Source: Rothia terrae (GTDB lineage: Bacteria > Actinomycetota > Actinomycetes > Actinomycetales > Micrococcaceae). Taken from it: DNA of 64,000 nucleotides. The notes under the pieces were generated by a model. That model worked only from the letters and a program-made list of their open reading frames with translations, was not told the DNA's origin and did no database searches. Every line of letters begins with the position of its first letter. Position 1 is the first letter of the stretch. The stretch covers positions 124,001-188,000 of the forward strand of contig NZ_JAAXPV010000002.1 of assembly GCF_012396615.1 (NCBI RefSeq). The letters run 5' to 3'. Positions 33,306 to 42,348 of the stretch are shown piece after piece. A program made the translations under genes and the position numbers.

Positions 33306-33905
33306 TTACTTCTTGAGTTCGTCAGGAAGGTTGCAAACTACCTTGTTTTCACCTTCAGCAGCGGTCTGCTCGTCCTGAACTACGCCGTCAACGGTAATCT
33401 TGCAACCGAGGTTGGCTGCGCTACCATCCTTGTCGGTTACTGCCATTGAGTAGCCGTCCTTGACGTTGATGTCGTTAACGGTGGTGGTCCAGGAGTCAGT
33501 GAACGCGTTGTCAGCTGCTTCAGCGCCACCGGGGTGGTGGTTAACAGCTGCGTCACCGGTGGTGGTAGCTGAAAGCTCAACGTTTACCTTGTCATCATCC
33601 TTGTTACCGCCGAGTGCTGCGCAACCACCGATGATAAGGAGCAAGAGAAGGAGGAGAGCCAGCAACCAGGGCCAAATCTTCTTCTTTTTCTTGGGAGCGT
33701 ATGAGCCGTGCTCTTCGGGGTGAGTGTTCTCAGTGCGGTGAACGTGCTCAGTGCGTTCGGTGCGGCTCACGTGCTCAGTGGTGCGGTTCTTTACGTTTTC
33801 AACGCGTTCTGATGCGTTGTGACCTGCAACTGAGTCGGCGTGCTTGTTGTTCTTCAATGAGTCCGCAGTCTTGTCGATGCGCTCATTGTTGTTAGGAGTA
33901 GTCAT
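33306..33905 (-). CDS. Membrane-anchored protein with MmpS-like C-terminal domain
   Basis: 199 aa from ATG 33903-33905, with AGGG 6 nt upstream. The first 75 residues are hydrophilic and contain repeated RTEHV / RTEHVHRTEN units. A lysine-rich stop (KKKKKIWPW) precedes one helix (LLALLLLLLLIIGG) ending in GGC, which is close to but not a clean lipobox. The outer part has a small beta domain with two Cys (LGCKITVDGVVQDEQ and NKVVCNL) like MmpS-family proteins. No MmpL partner is near. Function unknown. Confidence 0.65.
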   Translation of the reverse strand: MTTPNNNERIDKTADSLKNNKHADSVAGHNASERVENVKNRTTEHVSRTERTEHVHRTENTHPEEHGSYAPKKKKKIWPWLLALLLLLLLIIGGCAALGGNKDDDKVNVELSATTTGDAAVNHHPGGAEAADNAFTDSWTTTVNDINVKDGYSMAVTDKDGSAANLGCKITVDGVVQDEQTAAEGENKVVCNLPDELKK

Positions 33906-34073
33906 GTTTTCCCTATTCATGTCCATCAGTTCGAGGAATAGTCATTCCCCTTATCTTTCAAGAGTAAAGGTTTATTTGTTAGGAAGGCTAACATTTCAAA
34001 TTATTAAGTATCATTATTAGAAAATTTAGTACAGATGCGTACTTAATGGTATATAATGGCTAAATATTAATTT

Positions 34074-34115
34074 AATAGAACATATATTCTAATTAATTAG
34101 AATATATGTTCTATT
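34074..34115. promoter_or_regulatory. 42-bp perfect palindrome with two SOS boxes before umuDC
   Basis: The segment is its own reverse complement. It carries GAACATATATTC (34078-34089) and GAATATATGTTC (34100-34111), each one base from the perfect LexA core, 22 bp apart centre to centre, which is two DNA turns. The right box touches the -10 box TATTAT (34112-34117), so LexA binding should block the promoter. Confidence 0.8.
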
Positions 34116-34117
34116 AT
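34112..34117 (+). promoter_or_regulatory. -10 box for a leaderless umuDC mRNA
   Basis: TATTAT, 6 nt (aagagc) before the umuD ATG at 34124; no ribosome binding site. Confidence 0.6.
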
Positions 34118-34123
34118 AAGAGC

Positions 34124-34552
34124 ATGAAAGCAATACTCCTCGCGCGCTTAGATGCTACAGCTCAGGCGCCCTACCCTTACCCAGAGACCAGCGTGCCAGC
34201 TGGCTTCCCCTCGCCAGCCCAGGACTACCGCGCAGTTTCTATCGATCTCAACGACATTCTCATTAAAGACAAAGCCGCCACCTACATACTGCGCGTGAGC
34301 GGACACTCCATGGTGGATGCCGGCATCAGCGACGGCGATGAAATTATCGTGGATCGCTCTCTGCGGCCTCGCCCGGGAAACATTGTGGTTGCCGCTCTCA
34401 ACGGCGAATTCACCGTCAAAAGATTTCACATTGATCAAGCCGGAGTCGGTTGGCTTTACCCTGAAAACCCGCAATACTCCCCTCTTCAGATTAACGAGGA
34501 GTCTGATTTCACCATCTTCGGGGTAGTGACGAGGTGCCTGCATCATGTCTAG
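34124..34552 (+). CDS. umuD: UmuD-like SOS mutagenesis S24 peptidase
   Basis: 142 aa from ATG 34124. GFPSPAQDYRAVSIDL is the N-terminal self-cleavage and hinge region of UmuD; RVSGHSMVDAGISDGD holds the nucleophile Ser and FTVKRF the general-base Lys. UmuD is cut with help from RecA and then joins UmuC as polymerase V. The gene overlaps umuC by 8 bp. Expression is expected to follow DNA damage through the paired SOS boxes. Confidence 0.93.
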   Translation: MKAILLARLDATAQAPYPYPETSVPAGFPSPAQDYRAVSIDLNDILIKDKAATYILRVSGHSMVDAGISDGDEIIVDRSLRPRPGNIVVAALNGEFTVKRFHIDQAGVGWLYPENPQYSPLQINEESDFTIFGVVTRCLHHV

Positions 34553-35825
34553 TAACCTCATCTTTCACGTTGATATCAACTCGTGCTACGCATCGTGCGA
34601 GAAAATTCTTGATCCTTCTCTTGCCCGCAAGCCCGCGGTTGTGCTTTCCAACAATGACGGCTGCATTATCGCCTTAGACGCTCACGCCAAAGCATTAGGA
34701 TTTTCGATGGGCCAACCGTGGTTCGAGGTCAAACAACGAGCACACGAGCAAGGGGTCATTGCGCGTTCATCGAACTATGAACTGTACGGAGACATCTCAG
34801 ACCGCGTGATGCGGGTTCTACAGGAGTACGCCGGTGACTTTGAGCAATACAGCATCGATGAGGCTTTTCTCAGCGCCCCCGTCTCGCCAGCAGAGGCTCA
34901 GAGTCTTGCGCGCACTATCAAAGATGATTTAGCGCGCAGAGTGGGAGTTCCTGTCTGCGTGGGGGTGGCACGCACGAAGACTCTTGCCAAGCTTTCCAAT
35001 AAAGCAGCTAAGAAGATTCCAGCTCTGAGCGGGGTCTGCGTATGGGATGCATTGCCTACCGAGCGGAGGGAGGCTCTCCTCACGACGCTACCGGTCAGTG
35101 AGCTATGGGGCGTTGGCTCTCGCTCCGCACGCCGGCTGACGTTACAGGGAATTTGCAGCATCAAAGATCTCGCATTGGCTCCACCCACCCTCATTCGGGA
35201 AAGGTTTAACGTTGTTCTGATGCGCACGGCTCTAGAAGTACGCGGAATACCCGCTATCGAATGGGAAGAAAACCGCATCATGAAAGATCAGCTCATCTAC
35301 TCCCGCTCATTCTCGGATCCCATTACAACAGAAGAGCAGATGTGTCAGGTTCTCAGCGTGTACGCCCAACGAGCCGCACAAAGACTCGTGAAGCATCAGC
35401 AAACTGCGCGCTATATCAGCGCTTTTTGCTCGACTTCTTACTTTGCCCAAGGTGTTCAATCGCATCCGGCTGTGCGCGTTAAGCTCGATACCGCTACAGC
35501 TGATCCCGTGGTGATTACCCGCGCAAGCCACAGACTTCTTACCCGAGCAGATTTTGGGGTGGCTCGCTACGTACGCGCCGGAATTATCCTTACCGACTTG
35601 CACCCAGCGGCCTATGAACCGCTTCTAGAACCTTTCATCTCTCCCCACGATAAAAGACAAATCGCCCGGCTTTTACATACCGTGCAAGAACAGTGTGGGG
35701 AACATTCTGTAGGTCTGGGGTATGCGGGGTTGTCTCACAAACCATCGTGGGAGATGAAAAGAGAGATGCTCTCCCCCAGGGGAACCACCCACTGGAACGA
35801 GCTCGCCACCGCTAAAATCCGGTGA
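34545..35825 (+). CDS. umuC: UmuC-like Y-family DNA polymerase (Pol V catalytic subunit)
   Basis: 426 aa. Metal-binding motif FHVDINSCYASCE at the start, VVLSNNDGCIIA, and YSIDEAFLS with the second Asp-Glu pair are typical of translesion polymerases. The thumb has the helix-hairpin-helix pair VSELWGVGSRSARRL. The little-finger domain follows and the C-terminal end (about 50 residues) matches UmuC. It is co-transcribed with umuD. Confidence 0.95.
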   Translation: MSSNLIFHVDINSCYASCEKILDPSLARKPAVVLSNNDGCIIALDAHAKALGFSMGQPWFEVKQRAHEQGVIARSSNYELYGDISDRVMRVLQEYAGDFEQYSIDEAFLSAPVSPAEAQSLARTIKDDLARRVGVPVCVGVARTKTLAKLSNKAAKKIPALSGVCVWDALPTERREALLTTLPVSELWGVGSRSARRLTLQGICSIKDLALAPPTLIRERFNVVLMRTALEVRGIPAIEWEENRIMKDQLIYSRSFSDPITTEEQMCQVLSVYAQRAAQRLVKHQQTARYISAFCSTSYFAQGVQSHPAVRVKLDTATADPVVITRASHRLLTRADFGVARYVRAGIILTDLHPAAYEPLLEPFISPHDKRQIARLLHTVQEQCGEHSVGLGYAGLSHKPSWEMKREMLSPRGTTHWNELATAKIR

Positions 35826-35870
35826 AGACCTCCCCCTGTCCGACTCCCCCTTGCCCAAAACTTAAAAACA

Positions 35871-35906
35871 AAAAGTCCCTTATCGAGCTGTCGATAAGGG
35901 ACTTTT
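35871..35906. terminator. Bidirectional intrinsic terminator
   Basis: Perfect 16-bp arms aaaagtcccttatcga / tcgataagggactttt with a 4-nt loop, between convergent umuC and ctaB. Confidence 0.9.
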
Positions 35907-35919
35907 GACTATACGAAAC

Positions 35920-36894
35920 TTAGATCAAAGCACCTGACATAACAGGTCCACCCACAAACGGGTCTACAGCCAGCGCAATAAAGAGCACCGTCAAGTAGGT
36001 GATAGAACCGTGGAAAACGGTCATAGCGGTGCGGCTTGTTGCCTTCTCTTGAGCTGCCAAACTATGCAACTTATGGCAGTTATATAAGAACCAGCCACCG
36101 GCAATCACAGCAGACAAGGTGTACACCCAACCTGCCCCGCCCACCGGAACCAATAGGAGCGAGCAGATAACCATCGCCCAGCCGTAGAGTACTACCTGAA
36201 CAGAAACGCTCTTAGCAGTAGCGATAGCACCCAGCATGGGAATACCAGCGGCCTTGTAGTCCTCGGCGTACTTCATCGATAACGGCCAGTAGTGCGGCGG
36301 CGTCCACAAGAAGATGACGGTGAAAAGAACAACAGCTGCCCAACTCAACGAATTAGTGACAGCTGCCCACGCAATAAACACGGGCATGCATCCGGCAAGA
36401 CCGCCCCACACAATGTTCTGAGAGGTGCGACGCTTGAGAAAGATCGAGTAGAAAACCACGTAGAGGAAAATCGCAACAACGCCCAGCAGAGCTGATAGCG
36501 GGTTCACCAGCAACCAAAGGTACACAATGGAAACCACAGCGAGAACCCACGCGAAAATCAAGGCTTCTTTATCGGATAGCTCACCGGTGACAAGAGGACG
36601 CTTTTCGGTACGCTTCATCTTTCGGTCGCTTTCGCGATCGATATAACAGTTAAAAGCTCCCGATGCGCCAGCCGCCATAGCCCCACCCACGAGGGTATTG
36701 AGAATGAGCCAAAGATTAGGGAAGCCGCCTGCAGCGAAAATCATTGTGGGTGCAGTCGTTACAAGCAAGAGCTCAATCACCTGAGGTTTGGTGAGATGAA
36801 TGTACGCTCGAATCTTTCGAGACAGAGGTAGTTTCTGCCCCGAAACCGCTGCGGGTTCGCGAGTAACGGGATTTTCCGCCACTACGCTGTTCAT
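35920..36894 (-). CDS. ctaB: Protohaem IX farnesyltransferase (haem O synthase)
   Basis: 324 aa from ATG 36892-36894 (AAGGGT upstream; a GTG 15 nt earlier is in frame). About nine hydrophobic helices. [40 protein letters not shown] with the prenyl-diphosphate Asp-rich motif, and [13 protein letters not shown] are hallmarks. It adds farnesyl to haem B, making haem O for CtaA. The pair ctaA/ctaB is split here by umuDC and its neighbours. Confidence 0.95.
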   Translation of the reverse strand: MNSVVAENPVTREPAAVSGQKLPLSRKIRAYIHLTKPQVIELLLVTTAPTMIFAAGGFPNLWLILNTLVGGAMAAGASGAFNCYIDRESDRKMKRTEKRPLVTGELSDKEALIFAWVLAVVSIVYLWLLVNPLSALLGVVAIFLYVVFYSIFLKRRTSQNIVWGGLAGCMPVFIAWAAVTNSLSWAAVVLFTVIFLWTPPHYWPLSMKYAEDYKAAGIPMLGAIATAKSVSVQVVLYGWAMVICSLLLVPVGGAGWVYTLSAVIAGGWFLYNCHKLHSLAAQEKATSRTAMTVFHGSITYLTVLFIALAVDPFVGGPVMSGALI

Positions 36895-37336
36895 ACCGTG
36901 ACCCTTCACGAAGATAAGCTCCCTAGAGGTCGTGTGCTTTTCTCAAGCACCTTTCTTCCCTGCGTCTCTGCGCTATAGCAGAGGCCGCATCCTGGGAGAA
37001 AGGTGTGCTCGGTGGTTTCTGACGCCGCGTATCAAACTGATTTTAGGGCGCACAAAGTCCAAGCGAGAATATGGTCTTTATCTAATACTAGTGGTCGAAC
37101 CCCTTATTTTCCTAATAAAACGTGCAAAATCACGTCCTCCGCTCTTAATGCAGAACCCTCTCAAAAATTCCTTTTTAAGTAGTCAGTGAACATGACCGGA
37201 AAATGAGAAGAAAACGCCTAGTAATTCCCCGAAGACGGCTCACAGTCGATAGACTCGATAGAGAAGAAAGACGTTCTCACTGTGCGCTACGACTTCACAC
37301 CGGAACGTTGCTAAAAAATAATGAAAGGGGAATTTC
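36895..37336. other. Divergent intergenic region ctaB / tkt
   Basis: About 440 bp. It holds a long hairpin (36947-37008) and AT-rich stretches around 37075-37180 likely to hold promoters. Small frames across it have no ribosome binding site and are not protein-like. Confidence 0.6.
36947..37008. repeat. Long imperfect inverted repeat in the ctaB/tkt region
   Basis: gcacctttcttccctgcg pairs with the matching 3' arm ending gagaaaggtgtgc, with an inner tctctgc / gcagagg stem around ctata. About 62 bp, small bulges. No T-run on either side, so it is more likely a leader RNA structure than a terminator. Confidence 0.65.
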
Positions 37337-39448
37337 GTGCCAAATCTCGATGCGAAATTTGAATGGACCGATATGGATCAGCGAGCTGTTGATTACGCTC
37401 GTGTTATCGCCGTGGACGCGGTTGAGAAGGTCGGTTCAGGTCACCCGGGTACCGCGATGAGCTTGGCTCCTGTTGCCTACACTCTGTTCCAGAAAGTGAT
37501 GCGCCATGACCCCACCGATGACCGCTGGATGGGCCGCGACCGCTTTATCCTTTCCCCTGGTCACACTTCTTTGACCCTGTACCTTCAGCTTTTCTTGAAC
37601 GGTTACGGTCTTGAGATGAAGGACCTTGAGGCTCTTCGCACCTATGATTCCTTGACTCCTGGTCACCCCGAGTACGGTCACACCAAGGGTGTTGAAATTA
37701 CTACCGGTCCGTTGGGTCAGGGCTTGGCGTCTGCTGTTGGTTTCGCTTACGCCCAGCGTTACATGCGCGGTCTGTTTGACCCCGAAGCTCCCGAGGGCAC
37801 TTCACCTTTTGACCACACTATCTTCACTATCGCCTCCGAAGGTGATATTCAGGAGGGTGTTACTTCTGAGGCTAGCTCGCTGGCTGGTCACCAGCAGCTG
37901 GGTAATTTGGTCGTAATCTTCGACCGTAACCACATTTCAATCGAAGACGACACCGACGTAGCTTTCACCGAAGATGTTATGAAGCGCTATGAGTCGTACG
38001 GCTGGGATACTGCTCGTGTTGACTGGACTGTAACCGGTGAGTACGACGAGAACATTGAAGATCTCTACAATGCGATCGTTGCGGCTAAGAAGAACACCGA
38101 CAAGCCTTCTATCATCGAGTTGCGCACCCGCATCGGCTTCCCCGCACCCACCAAGCAGAACACCGGCGGTATTCACGGTTCAAAGCTGGGTGCAGAAGAA
38201 GTTGCAGCGACTAAGGAATACTTCGGTTTTGATACCGAGAAGTCATTCTTTATCGAGCCCGAGATTTTGGACTACACCCGCGAGGTTGTAGGACGCATGG
38301 CCGAAGAGCGCGCCGAATGGCAGAAGTCATTCGATAAGTGGGCTGAAGCTAATCCCGAGCACGCAAAGCTGTATGAGCGTCTGCGCGAGGGCAAACTGCC
38401 CGAAGGTTATAAGGACGCTTTCCCCACTTTCGGCATTGACGATTCAATGGCAACCCGCGCGGCATCAGGAAAGGTTATCAACGCTATTGCAGATACCTTC
38501 CCCGAGCTGTGGGGCGGTTCTGCAGACTTGGCTGGTTCAAACAACACCACCATTGAATCGGCAAAATCATTCAACGTGGAGCAGCACACCACCGGCAAGT
38601 ACACTGCTGATCCTTACGGTCGCGTCCTGCACTTCGGTATCCGCGAGCACGCAGCTGCTGCCATCGTCAACGGTATTGTGCTGAGCTCACCCACCCGCGC
38701 CTTCATGGGTACCTTCTTGCAGTTCACTGACTACCAGCGTCCTGCCATTCGTTTGGCAGCTCTGATGGGCGTTCCGTCTATCTTCGTGTGGACCCACGAC
38801 TCTATCGGCCTGGGCGAAGACGGCCCCACCCACCAGCCTGTCGAGCACTTGGCTGCTCTGCGCGCTATCCCCAACCTCAACGTGGTTCGTCCTGCAGATG
38901 CTAATGAGACCTCTGTAGCATGGCGCAAGATTCTGGAAACCCAGGATTCACCCTCAGGTCTGGTACTCTCACGCCAGGGCCTGCCCGAGATGCCCCGTGA
39001 AGATCTGCACGCAGACTTCGACGGCGAAAAGTACGCCTCAGCTGAAGGTGTTGCTCGCGGCGGTTACATCCTTGCAGATAGCGAAGGCACCCCTGATGTT
39101 CTGCTGATTGCAACCGGTTCAGATGTACAGCATGCTGTTGAGGCACGTAAGCAGCTGGCAGAAGAAGGCATCGCGGCACGCGTTATCTCAATGCCCTCAC
39201 GCGAGTGGTTCGCTGCAGAATCTGAGGAATACCGCGAATCAGTTATCCCCTCAGAAGTTAAGGCACGCGTGACTGTAGAAGCAGGCGTGGCAATGCCCTG
39301 GTACGACATCTTGGGTAGCGCAGGACGCCCGGTATCACTGGAACACTACGGCGCCTCAGCTTCTGCCGAAGAGCTCTTTGAACGTTACGGCTTCACCGCA
39401 GAAAACGTTGTAGCAAAGGCTAAGGAATCAATCGAAGCAGCGAAGTAA
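37337..39448 (+). CDS. tkt: Transketolase
   Basis: 703 aa from GTG 37337, with GAAAGGGG upstream. It transfers two-carbon units in the pentose phosphate pathway using thiamine diphosphate. SGHPGTAMSLAPVAY, TPGHPEYGHTKGVE, TTGPLGQGLA and ASEGDIQEGVTSEASSL (cofactor motif) are all present; FTDYQRPAIRLAALM and THDSIGLGEDGPTHQPVEHL belong to the pyrimidine domain. First of a run tkt-tal-zwf-opcA-pgl. Confidence 0.97.
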   Translation: MPNLDAKFEWTDMDQRAVDYARVIAVDAVEKVGSGHPGTAMSLAPVAYTLFQKVMRHDPTDDRWMGRDRFILSPGHTSLTLYLQLFLNGYGLEMKDLEALRTYDSLTPGHPEYGHTKGVEITTGPLGQGLASAVGFAYAQRYMRGLFDPEAPEGTSPFDHTIFTIASEGDIQEGVTSEASSLAGHQQLGNLVVIFDRNHISIEDDTDVAFTEDVMKRYESYGWDTARVDWTVTGEYDENIEDLYNAIVAAKKNTDKPSIIELRTRIGFPAPTKQNTGGIHGSKLGAEEVAATKEYFGFDTEKSFFIEPEILDYTREVVGRMAEERAEWQKSFDKWAEANPEHAKLYERLREGKLPEGYKDAFPTFGIDDSMATRAASGKVINAIADTFPELWGGSADLAGSNNTTIESAKSFNVEQHTTGKYTADPYGRVLHFGIREHAAAAIVNGIVLSSPTRAFMGTFLQFTDYQRPAIRLAALMGVPSIFVWTHDSIGLGEDGPTHQPVEHLAALRAIPNLNVVRPADANETSVAWRKILETQDSPSGLVLSRQGLPEMPREDLHADFDGEKYASAEGVARGGYILADSEGTPDVLLIATGSDVQHAVEARKQLAEEGIAARVISMPSREWFAAESEEYRESVIPSEVKARVTVEAGVAMPWYDILGSAGRPVSLEHYGASASAEELFERYGFTAENVVAKAKESIEAAK

Positions 39449-39458
39449 CGCTGTTCAT

Positions 39459-39488
39459 CAGGTGGTGGGTGCTCGCATCCACCACCTG
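39459..39488 (+). terminator. Hairpin between tkt and tal
   Basis: Perfect 10-bp stem caggtggtgg / ccaccacctg, followed by gtttatac. The short T-run suggests partial termination or RNA processing. Confidence 0.5.
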
Positions 39489-39593
39489 GTTTATACTTCA
39501 CTGATATTTATCCCACCGTGTAGCGTTTTGAAGCTCGCAAGCTACATCACAGCGTTGCACCCCTTTAGAGAGATACAGAAGGAGAAATAGCTC

Positions 39594-40688
39594 GTGGCTA
39601 CTCCCACTCAGAAAATTTCAGATGCAGGCGTTTCAATTTGGCTCGATGACCTATCACGCGAGCGCCTGAACAACGGCTCCCTTGAAAAGCTCATTGAAGA
39701 GAAAAACGTGGTTGGTGTGACCACTAACCCCAGCATCTTCGCTGCCGCACTGTCGAAGGGCGAGGCGTACGCAGCACAGTTCAAAGAACTCGCCGGTACT
39801 GACCTTGAAGAAGCTGTTTTTGCGGCTACCACCGATGACGTTCGTGCAGCGTGTGATCTTTTCATTTCAATTTACAAGTCATCACAGGGTGTAGATGGTC
39901 GCGTATCAATCGAGGTTGATCCTCGTTTGGCTCGCAACGCCGATGAGACCGCTGTGATGGCGAAGAAGCTTGCTGAGACCGTCAATCGTGACAACGTCAT
40001 GATTAAGATTCCTGCAACTGTTGAGGGTATGGCTCCCATTACCAAGACCTTGGCTGAAGGAATCTCAGTCAACGTTACTTTGATTTTCTCGTTGGAGCGT
40101 TACCGCGAGGTTATCAATGCCTACATGATTGGTCTTGAGCAGGCTCTGGAAAACGGTAAGGATCTGTCAAAGATTCACTCCGTTGCATCATTCTTTGTCT
40201 CGCGTGTAGACAGCGAAATTGATGCTCGTTTGGATGCCCTTGGCACTGAAGAGGCTAAGGCGCTCAAGGGTAAGGCAGCGTTGGCTAACGCTCGTTTGGC
40301 GTACCAGGTGTACGAAGAGGAATTCTCTTCAGAGCGCTGGGAGCGTCTTGAAGCAGCGGGCGCTCACAAGCAGCGTCCTCTTTGGGCATCAACCGGTGTG
40401 AAGGATCCTGCGTACCCCGATACCCTGTACACCACCGAACTCGTAGCGCCTAACACTGTGAACACCATGCCCGAGGCAACTCTCGATGCTTTGGCTGCCC
40501 ACGGTGAGGTTACCGGTGACACCGTTACCGGCACCTACGAAGAGTCAGAGGAAATTCTCAACAAGATTGAGCAGCTCGGCATCTCATACAACGAGGTTGT
40601 AGAGAAGCTTGAGAACGAAGGCCTTGAGAAGTTCGACGCATCCTGGGAAGAACTTCTGGCAACCGTTCGCACTGCGCTTGAGGCGTAA
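39594..40688 (+). CDS. tal: Transaldolase
   Basis: 364 aa from GTG 39594, with AAGGAG upstream. It swaps three-carbon units between sugar phosphates. Actinobacterial type: [42 protein letters not shown] and the Schiff-base Lys in VMIKIPAT. It lies about 145 bp after tkt. Confidence 0.96.
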   Translation: MATPTQKISDAGVSIWLDDLSRERLNNGSLEKLIEEKNVVGVTTNPSIFAAALSKGEAYAAQFKELAGTDLEEAVFAATTDDVRAACDLFISIYKSSQGVDGRVSIEVDPRLARNADETAVMAKKLAETVNRDNVMIKIPATVEGMAPITKTLAEGISVNVTLIFSLERYREVINAYMIGLEQALENGKDLSKIHSVASFFVSRVDSEIDARLDALGTEEAKALKGKAALANARLAYQVYEEEFSSERWERLEAAGAHKQRPLWASTGVKDPAYPDTLYTTELVAPNTVNTMPEATLDALAAHGEVTGDTVTGTYEESEEILNKIEQLGISYNEVVEKLENEGLEKFDASWEELLATVRTALEA

Positions 40689-40753
40689 GTACAACGGTTA
40701 GAGCATCATACCGGGCAACCGGTTATGCAAGAGACATCTGTTTACAGATTAGT

Positions 40754-40789
40754 GTGAGGTAGCACGGCAATAACGCTGTGTTACCTCAC
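40754..40789 (+). repeat. Inverted repeat upstream of zwf
   Basis: gtgaggtagcac pairs with the mirrored arm gtgttacctcac around a 10-nt loop, ending 24 nt before the zwf start. It could be a regulator site or a leader stem. Confidence 0.5.
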
Positions 40790-40812
40790 CACCGTATGTG
40801 AAGGAATATACT

Positions 40813-42348
40813 GTGCCCAACAGTGCAGAAAAGAATCCGCTCAGAGACCCCAGAGACCGCCGCCTTACCCGAGTCGCCGGCCCTTCTGCTCTGGTCTTTT
40901 TCGGAGTGACGGGCGACTTGGCGAAGAAAAAGCTATTGCCTGCCGTTTATGATTTGGTCAACCGTGGCTTGCTTCCCCCAAGTTTTGCGCTGATAGGTTT
41001 TGGACGCCGCGATTGGAGCGATGATGATTTCCGTCAGCAGGTGCGAGAATCAGTTGAGGCTCATGCGCGTACCTCCTTCCGTGAGGACGTGTGGAACCAG
41101 TTCCAAGAAGGCATTCGTTTTGTGCAAGGTGCTTTTGATAATGACGATGCTTTTGAGCGTTTGAAAGCTACTTTGGCTGAGCTGGATGAGACTCGCGGCA
41201 CCCGCGGGAACCATGCGTTCTATCTGTCCATTCCGCCCAAGGCTTTTGAGCAGGTTTTGCAGAAGCTTGCTGATCATGACATGGCTGAGTCTCAGGATTC
41301 TCCCGGTTGGCGACGCGTCGTTATTGAAAAGCCTTTCGGGCATGACCTTGAGTCGGCGCGAGAGTTGAACTCGATTGTTGAGAAGGTTTTCCCCGTTGAT
41401 TCGGTCTTCCGTATTGACCACTATCTGGGTAAAGAAACCGTTCAGAATATTTTGGCAATGCGTTTTGCTAACAAGATGTTCGAGCCGCTGTGGAACTGCA
41501 ACCACGTAGATCATGTGCAGATTACGATGGCTGAAGATATCGGCATCGGAACTCGCGCAGGGTACTACGATGGCGTGGGCGCGGCTCGTGACGTTATCCA
41601 AAATCACTTGCTTCAGCTTCTGGCGCTCACCGCAATGGAAGAGCCCATTAGCTTCAACGCCAACCATCTGCGCGCTGAAAAAGAAAAGGTTCTAGAGGCA
41701 GTGACTCTGCCTGAGAACCTCGAAGAGGCATACGCTATTGGCCAGTATGAGGGCGGTTATCAGGGCGGCGAAGAGGTCAAGGGCTTCTTCGACGAAAAGG
41801 ACATTCCCGCGGATTCTCGCACTGAGACTTTTGCGGCGTTGAAGGTGAACATCAACACCCGTCGCTGGTCGGGGGTTCCCTTCTACTTGCGTGCGGGTAA
41901 GCGTCTAGGACGCCGCGTCACCGAAATCGCTGTCATTTTCAAGAAATCTCCCAATCTGCTCTTTGGCGGTGCTGCCGACAACACCGGTCAGAACGCTATC
42001 GTGATTCGTGTTCAGCCTAACGAAGGCATGACGCTACGTTTTGCTTCGAAGGTTCCAGGCACTCAGATGGAAATTCGTGACGTCAACATGGACTTTGGTT
42101 ACGGTCATTCCTTCGCCGAAGAATCCCCTGAAGCCTACGAACGCCTGATTCTGGACGTCTTGTTGGGCGAACCGCCGCTGTTCCCGCGTCACGAAGAAGT
42201 CGAGCTGTCGTGGAAGATTCTTGATCCCTTCGAAGAATACTGGGAAAAGAACAAGGTAAAGCCCGAAGGTTATAAGCCGGGTTCGTGGGGTCCTGCATCG
42301 GCACACGAGATGCTCGAACGTGATAACCGTGCTTGGAGGCGTCCATAA
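40813..42348 (+). CDS. zwf: Glucose-6-phosphate 1-dehydrogenase
   Basis: 511 aa from GTG 40813, chosen because GAAGGA lies at good spacing; an in-frame GTG 15 nt upstream is less likely. The NADP motif GVTGDLAKKKLLPA and the active-site peptide RIDHYLGKETVQN are complete. It is the first oxidative step of the pentose phosphate pathway. The stop overlaps the opcA start by one base (TAATG). Confidence 0.97.
   Translation: MPNSAEKNPLRDPRDRRLTRVAGPSALVFFGVTGDLAKKKLLPAVYDLVNRGLLPPSFALIGFGRRDWSDDDFRQQVRESVEAHARTSFREDVWNQFQEGIRFVQGAFDNDDAFERLKATLAELDETRGTRGNHAFYLSIPPKAFEQVLQKLADHDMAESQDSPGWRRVVIEKPFGHDLESARELNSIVEKVFPVDSVFRIDHYLGKETVQNILAMRFANKMFEPLWNCNHVDHVQITMAEDIGIGTRAGYYDGVGAARDVIQNHLLQLLALTAMEEPISFNANHLRAEKEKVLEAVTLPENLEEAYAIGQYEGGYQGGEEVKGFFDEKDIPADSRTETFAALKVNINTRRWSGVPFYLRAGKRLGRRVTEIAVIFKKSPNLLFGGAADNTGQNAIVIRVQPNEGMTLRFASKVPGTQMEIRDVNMDFGYGHSFAEESPEAYERLILDVLLGEPPLFPRHEEVELSWKILDPFEEYWEKNKVKPEGYKPGSWGPASAHEMLERDNRAWRRP

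Larger units (their letters stand above)
33906..34123. other. AT-rich divergent regulatory region upstream of umuDC
   Basis: About 218 bp, far more AT-rich than the rest of the window. It includes a GTTAG-N5-CTAAC palindrome (33978-33992) near the promoter of the minus-strand gene and the 42-bp palindrome (34074-34115) at umuDC. Confidence 0.6.

Noticed and set aside
37203-37460. 85-codon plus-strand frame before and into tkt
   Set aside because: It overlaps the tkt start in another frame and lacks a ribosome binding site.
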